From contig NZ_AUBE01000005.1 of NCBI RefSeq assembly GCF_000429085.1, forward strand, positions 310,001 through 374,000: a DNA stretch of 64,000 nucleotides, read 5' to 3'. The DNA is from Streptomyces flavidovirens DSM 40150. GTDB lineage: Bacteria; Actinomycetota; Actinomycetes; Streptomycetales; Streptomycetaceae. Positions 44,419 through 52,436 of the stretch are shown here, piece after piece (the stretch's first letter is position 1; the number at the start of each line of letters is the position of its first letter). Below the pieces are notes generated by a model. It made no database searches. It had not been told where the DNA came from and saw nothing but the letters and a program-made list of their open reading frames with translations. The position numbers were made by a program, and so were the translations under genes.

Positions 44419-44783
44419 GTGACCCCCACCGGCCCACGGACCCGTCCGGTCTCGAGCGCTACTACGTCCTCACCGGCGGTCGCAGCGGACCGGGCGGGGC
44501 CGCACTCGGCCTCGACGTGGCGACTCTCGTCGTGTCCCGCTCCGCGCCCGTCGCGGGCATGCAGCACGAGCACGAGCAGATCGTGCGCTGGTGCCGCGAT
44601 CCGCTGTCGGTCGCCGAACTCGGCGCCCACCTCGGGCTGCCCTTCAACATTCTCGCGGTGCTGGTGGCCGACCTGCTGGAAGCAGGCCGGGTGGAAGCCC
44701 GTGACCCCATCCCGGCATCCGCCGGCCACGGGCCGGACTTCGCGCTCCTCGAGGAGGTACTCAGTGGATTACAAAGGCTTTGA
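44415..44783 (+). CDS. cvnC: Conservon DUF742 protein CvnC
   Basis: The 122-aa DUF742 protein has the family's winged-helix-like core: RYYVLTGGRS early, then IVRWCRDPLSVAELGAHLGL and VLVADLLEAGRV. It is the third conservon element and possibly a DNA- or protein-binding adaptor. Its ATG overlaps the cvnB stop by ATGA, and its last 20 bp overlap the cvnD start. Confidence 0.9.
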   Translation: MSDPHRPTDPSGLERYYVLTGGRSGPGGAALGLDVATLVVSRSAPVAGMQHEHEQIVRWCRDPLSVAELGAHLGLPFNILAVLVADLLEAGRVEARDPIPASAGHGPDFALLEEVLSGLQRL

Positions 44784-45384
44784 CCGCCCGGACTGGCCCA
44801 AGTCGTCCGGATCACTGCCGGCCGAAAGCCGTTCGGTCAAGGTGATGATCGCCGGTGGCTTCGGCACCGGTAAGACCACCATGGTGCGCTCGGTGAGCGA
44901 CATCAAGCCGCTCACCACCGAGGAGACGCTGACCCAGGCCACCGCCGGCGTCGATGACCTGGTCGGCGTGGCGGAGAAGGAGAAGACCACGGTCAGCCTC
45001 GACTTCGGCCGGATCGGCCTCAGCGAGCAGCTCGTCCTCTACCTCTTCGGTACGCCCGGCCAGGAACGCTTCTGGTTCCTGTGGAACGGCCTGTTCAAGG
45101 GAGCACTCGGCGCCGTCGTCCTGGTGGACACCCGCCGCCTGGAGTCCAGCTTCCGGGCCATCGAGGAGATGGAGCGCCTCGACGTTCCCTTCGTCATCGC
45201 CCTCAACGTCTTCCCCGATTCCAGGGACCACCCCGTCGAGGAGATCAGGGACGCCCTGGACATCACCGACCGCATACCGGTCGTCGCGTGCGACGCGCGC
45301 GACCGGGGATCGAGCCGTGACGTGCTCATCGCGCTGATACGTCATCTCAAGGAACGCTCTGCCGCCGCTCTGGAGCCCCGATGA
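44764..45384 (+). CDS. cvnD: Conservon GTPase CvnD
   Basis: The 206-aa small GTPase has the P-loop GGFGTGKTTMV, the effector-like TQATAGVDDL, the G3 motif FGTPGQERFWFL and a divergent G4 site ALNVFPDS, all typical of prokaryotic Ras-like CvnD. Start is the GTG of VDYKGFDRPDW, inside the cvnC gene. It overlaps the P450 gene by ATGA. It is thought to be switched by CvnB and CvnA. Confidence 0.9.
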   Translation: MDYKGFDRPDWPKSSGSLPAESRSVKVMIAGGFGTGKTTMVRSVSDIKPLTTEETLTQATAGVDDLVGVAEKEKTTVSLDFGRIGLSEQLVLYLFGTPGQERFWFLWNGLFKGALGAVVLVDTRRLESSFRAIEEMERLDVPFVIALNVFPDSRDHPVEEIRDALDITDRIPVVACDARDRGSSRDVLIALIRHLKERSAAALEPR

Positions 45385-46670
45385 ACTCCCCGTCCGAATA
45401 CGGTTCGTACGCCGGCACACCGCCCGAGACCGCGCCGGCCGGCTGCCCCGTACGCTCCGCCGCATCCGGCGGGATCACGCGGCTGTACGGGCCCGAGGCG
45501 TCGGTCGACCCGCACGGCATCTACGCCGGGCTGCGTGAGCAGTACGGCGCGGTGGCCCCCGTACTGCTCGAAGGTGACGTCCCCGCCTGGCTGGTGCTCG
45601 GCTACCGGGAGAACCGGCGGGTCCTGGACAACCCGCGTCAGTTCACCCGCGACTCCCGGATCTGGCGCGACTGGGAGGAGGGCCGGATCGAGAGCACCTC
45701 GCCGCTCATCCAGATGCTGGGCTGGCGCCCCGACTGCGTCTCCCAGGACGGCGAGCCGCACCGGCGGCTGCGCGGGGCGGTCACGGACAACCTCCAGGCG
45801 CTGGCCGGGCGCGGCATCCGCCGTCATGTCACGCACTTCGCGAACAAGCAGATCGACGCGTTCGCCGGGTCCGGGCGGGCCGACCTGGTGGCCGAGTACG
45901 CCGAGTACCTGCCCATGCTCGTACTCACGCGGCTCTTCGGCCTGGGGGAGGGCGAGGGGCGGCGACTGGCCACCTCCTGCGCGCAGGTCATCAAGGGCGG
46001 CGAGGAGGCCCTCCACCACAACGACGTCATCATGCGGGTCCTCGCGGAACTCGCCGAGCGCAAGCGCGACGAGCCGGGGTCCGACTTCACCACCGGCCTG
46101 ATGCAGCATCAGGCGGGCCTGGACGACGACGAGGTACTGAGCCACCTGCGCCTGGTGCTGATCACCGCGCACACCACGACCAGCAACCTGCTGGCGCGCG
46201 TGCTGCAACTGCTCCTCACCCACCGCTCGCACCTGTCAGGACTGGTCAGCGGGCAGCTCAACATCTCCGCGGTGGTGGAGGAAGTCATGTGGAACACGCC
46301 GCCGCTGGCCGTGTGTCCGGGGCGGTTCGCCACGGCCGACCTGGAACTGGGAGGCCGGCACATCAAAACCGGAGACCTGCTCGTACTCGGCCTGACGGCC
46401 GGGAACCTGGACCCGGAGATCCGGCCCGACGCGGGCGTCTCCGTCCAGGGGAACCAGGCGCATCTCGCGTTCAGCAGCGGTCCGCACGAGTGCCCCGGCC
46501 AGAACGTCGGCCAGGCCATCATCGAGACGGCCGTCGACGTCCTGCTGCACCGGCTGCCCGGACTGCGCCTCGCCGCCCCCGCCGAGGAGCTGACCTCCAC
46601 CGCTTCGACGTGGGAGGCGCGACTGGACCGTATCCCGGTCGAGTTCGTGCCGCAGGCCGCCGGGGTCTGA
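45381..46670 (+). CDS. Conservon cytochrome P450 (CYP157-like)
   Basis: The 429-aa P450 has the heme motif FSSGPHECPGQ with Cys371 and an I-helix segment LITAHTTTSN lacking the usual acidic-Thr pair. The K-helix normally has Glu-x-x-Arg; here it is E301-V-M-W304, with Trp in place of Arg. This is the feature that distinguishes the CYP157 family from nearly all other P450s. It is coupled to cvnD by ATGA. A hairpin at 46681-46719 follows. Substrate unknown. Confidence 0.9.
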   Translation: MNSPSEYGSYAGTPPETAPAGCPVRSAASGGITRLYGPEASVDPHGIYAGLREQYGAVAPVLLEGDVPAWLVLGYRENRRVLDNPRQFTRDSRIWRDWEEGRIESTSPLIQMLGWRPDCVSQDGEPHRRLRGAVTDNLQALAGRGIRRHVTHFANKQIDAFAGSGRADLVAEYAEYLPMLVLTRLFGLGEGEGRRLATSCAQVIKGGEEALHHNDVIMRVLAELAERKRDEPGSDFTTGLMQHQAGLDDDEVLSHLRLVLITAHTTTSNLLARVLQLLLTHRSHLSGLVSGQLNISAVVEEVMWNTPPLAVCPGRFATADLELGGRHIKTGDLLVLGLTAGNLDPEIRPDAGVSVQGNQAHLAFSSGPHECPGQNVGQAIIETAVDVLLHRLPGLRLAAPAEELTSTASTWEARLDRIPVEFVPQAAGV

Positions 46671-46680
46671 CCGCTGCGCC

Positions 46681-46719
46681 CGCCGGCCGGACCGCCCCCG
46701 GGGCGGGATCCGGCCGGCG
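46681..46719. terminator. Long hairpin between P450 and terpene synthase
   Basis: CGCCGGCCGGA and its complement form an 11-bp outer stem; CCGCCCC/GGGGCGG can pair inside. It lies between two convergent stops and should end both transcripts. Confidence 0.75.
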
Positions 46720-46727
46720 GCGGTGCG

Positions 46728-47753
46728 TCAGACCGTGAGCAGGTCGTCCAGGCAGCCGCGGCCCGCCAGTTCGGCGGCGGCCGCGGGTCCCTTCTTCGCG
46801 GCGGCGTAACGGCCGGTGGTCAACGCCCATTCGTAATTGCCGCTGATCCAGTGCCGGATGGCTTCCACGCCCATCCACACCCGGTCGCGTCCGTCGGCGT
46901 CCAGGCCGAGTTCGCCGCACATCGCGGGCACCCGCGCCTCCAGCCTCACGTACGTGTCGAGGCTCTCGACGGTCATCCGGAACGCCTCGGCGGCGGCTTT
47001 CTCCCACGAGTACCCGCGCTCGCGGTGGAGCACGGCGATCAGGTTGTGGCCGTCGCCCCGGCGTTTCTCCCGCTCGAAGGAGTGGATGTCGTTCATGAAG
47101 CCGATGGTGTCCGCGGCGGCGTCCCGCAGCCCCTCCATGACCGGGTGCGCCTGCGCCTGCGCGGGAACCTCGAAGCGGCGGCTGCGCTCGCCCGCGTCGA
47201 TGCTGTGATGGATGCCCACCGTGCGCCTGCGGAACGCGGTGTACGGGCCGACGCCGAGCAGGGTGCCACGGGCGGCCAGGTCGACCTCCTCGGCGTGCGC
47301 GGCGAGAAAGCGTCCCCAGGAGGCGGCGAAACGGGTGCACCAGGTCAGCGACATGCCGTCGGAGAGCTGTTCCCAGACCTCGGCCCAGGCGAGCGTGATC
47401 GGGCAGATGACGCGCGGGCGTGTACCGGCGGGGCGCAGCGGGGTCACGATGAGTTCCCTGGCGACCTCCGTCACCCGGTCGGCGCGGTCGGGGCTCGCCG
47501 CGTCGAACTGGTCGTCGAAGAGGAAGGCCAGCGAGAACCAGTTCATCAGGACGACCATGTCGTCGGGCGACGCGTGCGGGTAGGTACGTATCGCGGCCTG
47601 CGGCAGGTCCCAGGACTGATACTCCTCGAAACCGGCCTGGCTCCTGACGAGTCCCATGTCCCGGACCCATCGCAGATGCTGTTCCCTCGCGTACTCCAGG
47701 TGTGCGCTGACCGGGGTGGTGAAGGGGAGATCGAAACGGACGTCCTGCGGCAC
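46728..47753 (-). CDS. Class I terpene synthase
   Basis: The 341-aa protein has the metal-binding motif D80-D-Q-F-D84 and the NSE triad N221-D-I-H-S225-F-E-R-E229. The C-terminal pair R315-Y316 and a candidate pyrophosphate-sensor Arg near 176 complete the active site. Length fits bacterial mono/sesquiterpene cyclases. GTG start with an AAGGAG site. It is convergent with the conservon P450, which could oxidise its product. The cyclised product cannot be deduced. Confidence 0.9.
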   Translation of the reverse strand: MPQDVRFDLPFTTPVSAHLEYAREQHLRWVRDMGLVRSQAGFEEYQSWDLPQAAIRTYPHASPDDMVVLMNWFSLAFLFDDQFDAASPDRADRVTEVARELIVTPLRPAGTRPRVICPITLAWAEVWEQLSDGMSLTWCTRFAASWGRFLAAHAEEVDLAARGTLLGVGPYTAFRRRTVGIHHSIDAGERSRRFEVPAQAQAHPVMEGLRDAAADTIGFMNDIHSFEREKRRGDGHNLIAVLHRERGYSWEKAAAEAFRMTVESLDTYVRLEARVPAMCGELGLDADGRDRVWMGVEAIRHWISGNYEWALTTGRYAAAKKGPAAAAELAGRGCLDDLLTV

Positions 47754-48032
47754 TCGGGTGCTCCTTGGTGGGGGGAGGCGCGCAGGTCCCCCCGCCTGCG
47801 AGCGAAACGGTTTGTCATGCTCATTGATCGAATGGCGCTACCAGCCTGCCCCGCGCGTAAACGATCTATGCCGGAAGGATCGATTCTGCAAGATCCGGCA
47901 GGATGGAGTGATGACCACGGGGGAGACTCCCCGGCTGTGGACCAGCCGGGAACGCGCCCGGAACGCGAGTCCGTGGACCCGGCGTGCGGGCGCCGGGTCC
48001 ACGTTCACGTGATCAGCGGGGGCCGAGTGGGC
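47754..48032. other. Intergenic region upstream of the terpene synthase
   Basis: About 280 bp, partly A+T richer (47810-47920), holding the terpene synthase promoter and the terminator of the ABC exporter. A 33-codon frame at 47911-48012 overlaps the terminator and is not credible. Confidence 0.45.
47973..48002 (-). terminator. Perfect 12-bp stem after the ABC exporter
   Basis: GTGGACCCGGCG and its complement flank TGCGGG, 30 nt beyond the exporter stop. It is a strong terminator for the peptide/ABC operon. Confidence 0.72.
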
Positions 48033-49967
48033 TCACCGGTCCTGGGACAGGGCGTACAGCTCCGAGAACAGGCCTCCTTCGGCGCGCACCAGCTCATCGA
48101 AGCTGCCTTCCTCCCGGATGCGGCCCTTGTCGAGTACGAGGATCCGGTCCGCCATACGGACGTTCTCCAGCCGGTGGGTGACGACGAGGGTGATGCGGTC
48201 CGGTGCCATCTCCCGCAGCGCGTTGAAGATCTGGTGTTCGCCGCGGGCGTCCATCTCGCTCGTGGGCTCGTCGAGGATGAGGAATCCCGGCCGCCGGTAC
48301 AGCGCGCGCCCGCACGCGAGCCGCTGCCACTGCCCGCCGGACAGTTCGTGGCCGCCCCACAGCGACCGGGCGAGCAACGTGTCCAGCCCGTCCGGGAATT
48401 CGGCCACAGCCTCGCTCATGCCGACCCGCTCGACGGCCTCCCAGACCAGTTCGTCGCCGTGCCGGCGGGGCTGGCCGAGCGTGATGTTCTCCCTCACCGC
48501 GAGCGGCCAGTGCCCGTTCGTCTGGGGTACGAGCCCGATGTGACCCCACACCGATTCGGCGTCCGCCACGGCCAGATCGGTGCCGTCCCACAGCACGCGG
48601 CCGCCGGTGGGCAGAGTGAGCCCGGTCAGCAGGCGTACGAGCGTGGACTTGCCGGCGCCGTTCTCCCCGACCAGCGCGACCACCTCTCCGCGGCGGAGGG
48701 TGAGCGACACGGGGTGCAGCGCCGGCGCGGTCTTCTTCGGGTAGGTGAACGACGCCTCGTCGAGCCGGATCTCCTGCGGAGCCCGCACGGTGACGCTGCC
48801 GCGCCGGGTGGTCGTCTCGCGGGCCTGCGCGAGGAACTGGTGATAGTCGTCGAGATAGAGACCGTGGTGGAACATGGCCGCCCCGTACCTGACGATCGAG
48901 TTGAGCGCCCGGCCCGCGGTCTGCGAGGCCACGATCGCCGTGCCGGCGATGGCGAGCCCCATCCGCCCGGACAGCACCAGCCCGGCGAGAGAGGCCCACA
49001 TGCCCACGATGAACACGCCGCTCAGCGCCGCTGCGGCCAGGTTGACGCGCAGGTACCGCGGCGCCGCCGCGAGCGCCTTGCCCTCGATGCGGTCGCACAT
49101 CGTGCGGTACCAGAAGTGCAGGTAGGGGCGCATGGTGTTGGCGCGCAGCTCGTCCGCGAGCGTCGGCGTCGTCAGATACCAGCGCATCATCCCCCGGACG
49201 TTGCGCGCGGAGACCGACGCGTCGAACACGCGGTAGTCGATACGGGCGGCGATCACGCCGCCAAGACCGCGCGGGACGACCGACAGCATGAGCACCACGA
49301 GCAGAAGCGGGTGCAGAACAGTGAGCACGGAGGCGGCGGAGACGAGCTGCACGAAGCCGTTCGTCAGCGTCTTGGCGTCCTCCGCGATGTCGGCGGCCCG
49401 CAGCGCACCGATCTCGGCGGCCTGGCTCCGGTCGGTGAAACCCTCCTGGTCGTACGTCGACAGCTCGACCTTCATGTGCAGGTCCACCATCGTCAGATCG
49501 GCCGCGGACGCCACCTGGGGGTTGAGGCGGCGCGTCGCCCAGTCGGCCAGGATCCACGACAGCGCTCCCGCCGCCAGCGCGACGGCTGCGACGATCAGCG
49601 CCGGACGCGCCTCGTGAAGCCCGACCCTGGCGTCGACGGATCCGAAGAGCGGACCCATGGCCCTGGCGACGGCCGTGAGCATCACGGCCGTACCGATCCC
49701 TGACAGTAACTGGCACACCAGAACGGTGACGACCATGCGCCGGTCCACCGACCAGGCGAGCCGGAAGGTCTGGCCGAGTGCTCCAGGAATGCGCCGCGCC
49801 ATTTCCCACAGCGTGGCTCCCTGCATGGCGTTGCCGTGGACGCGCCCGTTGTAGCTGAGTTCGGGCGGCGCGGGCGGCTGAGGCCTGTCGTGCTGCTGCG
49901 CGGGGATCACGGCCTTGGGCGAGCCGGGACCGGCGCCACCGCTGTTGCCGCTTGCGGTGCTGCTCAA
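48033..49967 (-). CDS. ABC exporter (fused permease-ATPase) with TTG start
   Basis: The 644-aa half-transporter has a 65-residue Pro-rich N-terminus and six helices (about 75-390). The ATPase follows (about 410-640) with Walker A VGENGAGKST, Q-loop VPQTNG, signature ELSGGQWQRLACGRAL, Walker B FLILDEPTSEMD and H-loop VTHRLEN. The start is TTG, overlapping the preceding 57-aa gene's TGA as TTGA, with GGAGG in front. Leu87 is TTA (49707-49709), suggesting bldA dependence. This group is common in streptomycete peptide clusters; cargo could be the adjacent peptide. Confidence 0.88.
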   Translation of the reverse strand: MSSTASGNSGGAGPGSPKAVIPAQQHDRPQPPAPPELSYNGRVHGNAMQGATLWEMARRIPGALGQTFRLAWSVDRRMVVTVLVCQLLSGIGTAVMLTAVARAMGPLFGSVDARVGLHEARPALIVAAVALAAGALSWILADWATRRLNPQVASAADLTMVDLHMKVELSTYDQEGFTDRSQAAEIGALRAADIAEDAKTLTNGFVQLVSAASVLTVLHPLLLVVLMLSVVPRGLGGVIAARIDYRVFDASVSARNVRGMMRWYLTTPTLADELRANTMRPYLHFWYRTMCDRIEGKALAAAPRYLRVNLAAAALSGVFIVGMWASLAGLVLSGRMGLAIAGTAIVASQTAGRALNSIVRYGAAMFHHGLYLDDYHQFLAQARETTTRRGSVTVRAPQEIRLDEASFTYPKKTAPALHPVSLTLRRGEVVALVGENGAGKSTLVRLLTGLTLPTGGRVLWDGTDLAVADAESVWGHIGLVPQTNGHWPLAVRENITLGQPRRHGDELVWEAVERVGMSEAVAEFPDGLDTLLARSLWGGHELSGGQWQRLACGRALYRRPGFLILDEPTSEMDARGEHQIFNALREMAPDRITLVVTHRLENVRMADRILVLDKGRIREEGSFDELVRAEGGLFSELYALSQDR

Positions 49968-50137
49968 CGTGGCCTCCTCGGGTGGGCGGTGCTGACGTAC
50001 GACGCAACGACGACAACGAACCGGCTCAGGACGGCCTTCGCGTCAACCGGGCGCACGCGTCGGATGCGCGGGGTGGGGCCGTACTCGAACACGGAGTGTC
50101 CGCCGGCGGCACAGACGGCAGCGGGTACGGGATGCAT
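49964..50137 (-). CDS. 57-aa peptide gene coupled to ABC exporter
   Basis: The small frame starts at an ATG with a near-ideal AGGAGG site 5 nt upstream. It ends in a TGA that shares bases with the exporter's TTG start. The product begins MHPVPAAVCAAGGHSVFEYG, has a basic, arginine-rich middle (PRIRRVRPVDAK), a short hydrophobic run (VVVVASYV) and a PRRPR end. One Cys at position 9 and an A-G-G at 11-13 are the only leader-like features. It matches no family I recognise. It may be an exported RiPP-type precursor or a translational coupling leader. Confidence 0.6.
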   Translation of the reverse strand: MHPVPAAVCAAGGHSVFEYGPTPRIRRVRPVDAKAVLSRFVVVVASYVSTAHPRRPR

Positions 50138-50362
50138 GGTTCCTCCTGGATCGCGGTGCACGCGGACTGGCGGTCGGACAACGCACCTGATCAAGGCGGC
50201 GTAACGGGAGGCGCCGGGCGAACTCTCGCGCGGAGATTCGATTGCGCCGCCCGCTGCCGGTCGGCGTCCGGGATGCGCGGCTGTTATCCGGCGTTCGATC
50301 ACCCGGAAGGGGCCGGGCACCCGATCAGGCGATTGGCTCGCCAAGCAGCCCAAGCCTGTCGC

Positions 50363-50389
50363 CATTTGCCTAAAGGCATTAGGCAAATG
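50363..50389. promoter_or_regulatory. TetR operator (11-bp inverted repeat)
   Basis: CATTTGCCTAA-AGGCA-TTAGGCAAATG is a perfect 11-bp palindrome with a 5-bp spacer, centred 45 nt upstream of the TetR gene, with a CATAAT-like -10 beside it. It lies in the divergent region shared with the peptide/ABC operon. Confidence 0.8.
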
Positions 50390-50421
50390 CATAATCGGTT
50401 ACGCCGAATGAGAGGACGGGC

Positions 50422-50991
50422 ATGGTACGCGCAGGACTGACCCCGGAACGCCTGGCCCAGGGAGGGGCGGAGCTGGCCGACGAGGTCGGCTTCGACCAGG
50501 TGACCGTCTCGGCGCTCGCCCGGCGGTTCGATGTCAAGGTCGCGAGTCTGTACTCGCACCTGAAGAACTCCCAGGACCTCAGGACCCGGATCGCCCTGCT
50601 CGCCCTGGAGGAACTCGCCGACCGGGGCGCGGCCGCTCTGGCCGGGCGGGCCGGCAAGGACGCCCTGGCCGCCTTCGCGAACGTCTACCGCGACTACGCC
50701 CGCGAGCATCCCGGCCGCTACGCCGCAGCCCGGTTCAGGCTGGACCCGGAGGCGGCGGCCGCCAGCGCCGGCGGGCGGCACGCGCAGATGACGCGGGCGA
50801 TCCTGCGCGGCTACGACCTGACGGAGCCGGACCAGACCCACGCCGTGCGGATGCTGGGCAGTGTCTTCCACGGCTACGTCAGCCTGGAGATGGGCGGAGG
50901 CTTCAGCCACAGCGCCCCCGACTCGCAGGAATCGTGGGCACGGATCCTCGACGCCCTCGACGCCCTGCTGCGGAACTGGCCCGCGCCCTGA
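50422..50991 (+). CDS. TetR-family regulator
   Basis: The 189-aa regulator has an N-terminal TetR helix-turn-helix (VTVSALARRFDVKVASLYSH) and a ligand domain ending with GYVSLEMGGGFSHS, typical of the WHG/TetR_C_33 type. GAGAGGACGGG precedes the ATG. A perfect inverted repeat sits in its promoter, so it is probably autoregulated. It may control the divergent peptide/ABC operon or the GDSL and MFS genes downstream. Confidence 0.87.
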   Translation: MVRAGLTPERLAQGGAELADEVGFDQVTVSALARRFDVKVASLYSHLKNSQDLRTRIALLALEELADRGAAALAGRAGKDALAAFANVYRDYAREHPGRYAAARFRLDPEAAAASAGGRHAQMTRAILRGYDLTEPDQTHAVRMLGSVFHGYVSLEMGGGFSHSAPDSQESWARILDALDALLRNWPAP

Positions 50992-51037
50992 CCAGGGCCC
51001 GCACCAGCAGGAGGCCGTCGACCGGGCGGCCTACCGG

Positions 51038-51081
51038 CGAGTCAGGGCACCCCCGCCATCGAGTCAGGGCAACCCCACCAT
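51038..51081. repeat. Tandem 22-bp repeat upstream of GDSL gene
   Basis: Two adjacent 22-bp units beginning CGAGTCAGGGCA differ at two bases. They lie 22 nt before the GDSL start and could overlap its promoter. Confidence 0.85.
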
Positions 51082-51102
51082 TTCGATCAACAGGCTGAGG
51101 TC

Positions 51103-52287
51103 ATGGACACCACGCACCACTGGATCACCACGCCCATCACCGCGGAGCTCCTGCGCGGCGCCCTCGACCTGGAGCACACCGCGCACGGTGTGCTGCCGCA
51201 CCGGCTGCCCGCCCGGGCCCGCGCCCAGTGCGCGGACGGGCAACTGGCCATGGCCGAGGCCCAGCCCTCCGGCGTACGACTGGTCTTCCGCACCCGCGCC
51301 ACCGCCGTCGAACTGGACACGCTGCCCACCAAGCGCGTCTACGTGGGTGCCCCGCCCCGCCCGGACGGCGTGTACGACCTGCTCGTCGACGGCCGCCTGA
51401 CCGGCCAGGCGGGCGTGACCGGCGGCAACACCCTGACCATCGACATGACGACCGGCTCCGCCACGCACCGGCCCGGCCCGGCCGGCACCCTCCGCTTCAC
51501 CGGACTGCCCGACGGCGACAAGGACGTCGAGATCTGGCTGCCGCACAACGAGACCACCGAACTGGTCGAGCTGCGCACCAACGCCCCCATCGAGCCCGTA
51601 CCGGACCGGGGCCGCAAGGTGTGGCTGCACCACGGCAGTTCGATCAGCCACGGCTCCGACGCCGCAAGCCCCACCACCACCTGGCCCGCACTGGCCGCCT
51701 CCCTCGCCGGCGTGGAACTGATCAACCTGGGCCTGGGCGGCAGCGCCCTGCTCGACCCGTTCACCGCCCGCGCCCTTCGGGACACCCCCGCCGACCTCAT
51801 CAGCATCAAGATCGGCATCAACCTGGTCAACACCGACCTGATGCGCCTGCGCGCGTTCACCCCCGCCGTCCACGGCTTCCTCGACACCATCCGCGAAGGC
51901 CACCCCACCGCGCCGCTGCTCGTGGTCTCGCCCATCCTGTGCCCCATCCACGAGGAGACGCCCGGCCCCAGCGTCCCGGACTTCACCGCCCTCAGCGGCG
52001 GCCGACTGCGGTTCCGGGCCGCGGGCGATCCGGCGGAGCGGGCGAGCGGGAAGCTGGCCCTGGGTGTGATCCGCGACGAACTGGCCCGGATCGTGCAGCA
52101 GCGGGCGGCCGAGGACCCGAACCTGTACCACCTCGACGGCCGTGACCTCTACGGGGAGGCCGACTCCGCCGAGCTGCCGCTGCCCGACGAGCTCCACCCG
52201 GACGCCGCCACCCACCGCCGCATCGGCGAACGCTTCGCCACGCTGGCCTTCACCGCCAACGGAGCCTTCACGGACGCCGGCGCCTGA
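51103..52287 (+). CDS. SGNH/GDSL hydrolase
   Basis: The 394-aa protein has an N-terminal beta-rich domain (about 1-170) and an SGNH hydrolase domain. The latter carries the nucleophile Ser in HHGSSISHGSD, oxyanion Gly in NLGLGGSALL, Asn in KIGINLVNTD and the Asp-His pair in PDELHPD. No signal peptide is present, so it acts in the cytosol or leaves by another route. It probably removes acyl or acetyl groups from a carbohydrate or small molecule. It is followed by an MFS exporter and preceded by a TetR gene. Confidence 0.87.
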   Translation: MDTTHHWITTPITAELLRGALDLEHTAHGVLPHRLPARARAQCADGQLAMAEAQPSGVRLVFRTRATAVELDTLPTKRVYVGAPPRPDGVYDLLVDGRLTGQAGVTGGNTLTIDMTTGSATHRPGPAGTLRFTGLPDGDKDVEIWLPHNETTELVELRTNAPIEPVPDRGRKVWLHHGSSISHGSDAASPTTTWPALAASLAGVELINLGLGGSALLDPFTARALRDTPADLISIKIGINLVNTDLMRLRAFTPAVHGFLDTIREGHPTAPLLVVSPILCPIHEETPGPSVPDFTALSGGRLRFRAAGDPAERASGKLALGVIRDELARIVQQRAAEDPNLYHLDGRDLYGEADSAELPLPDELHPDAATHRRIGERFATLAFTANGAFTDAGA

Positions 52288-52362
52288 AACCGGTTCGTGC
52301 ACACCGCTGTCGAAGGGGGTTCAGGGGCCCTCGGGTAATGGATGTGCGCATTGCCGTCTTGT

Positions 52363-52382
52363 TTGAGACACTGGCGTCTCAA
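52363..52382. promoter_or_regulatory. Inverted repeat upstream of the MFS exporter
   Basis: TTGAGAC-ACTGGC-GTCTCAA is a perfect 7-bp palindrome with a 6-bp spacer, about 55 nt before the start. It looks like an operator for a TetR- or MarR-type repressor, and differs from the operator at 50363. Confidence 0.6.
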
Positions 52383-52436
52383 GCGAGACCGTACGGTGTC
52401 ACCAGGCACCCGCTGCACGACCCGAACAGGAACCCA

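Noticed and set aside
47911-48012. 33-codon frame downstream of the ABC exporter
   Set aside because: It lies over a perfect terminator stem and has no ribosome site.
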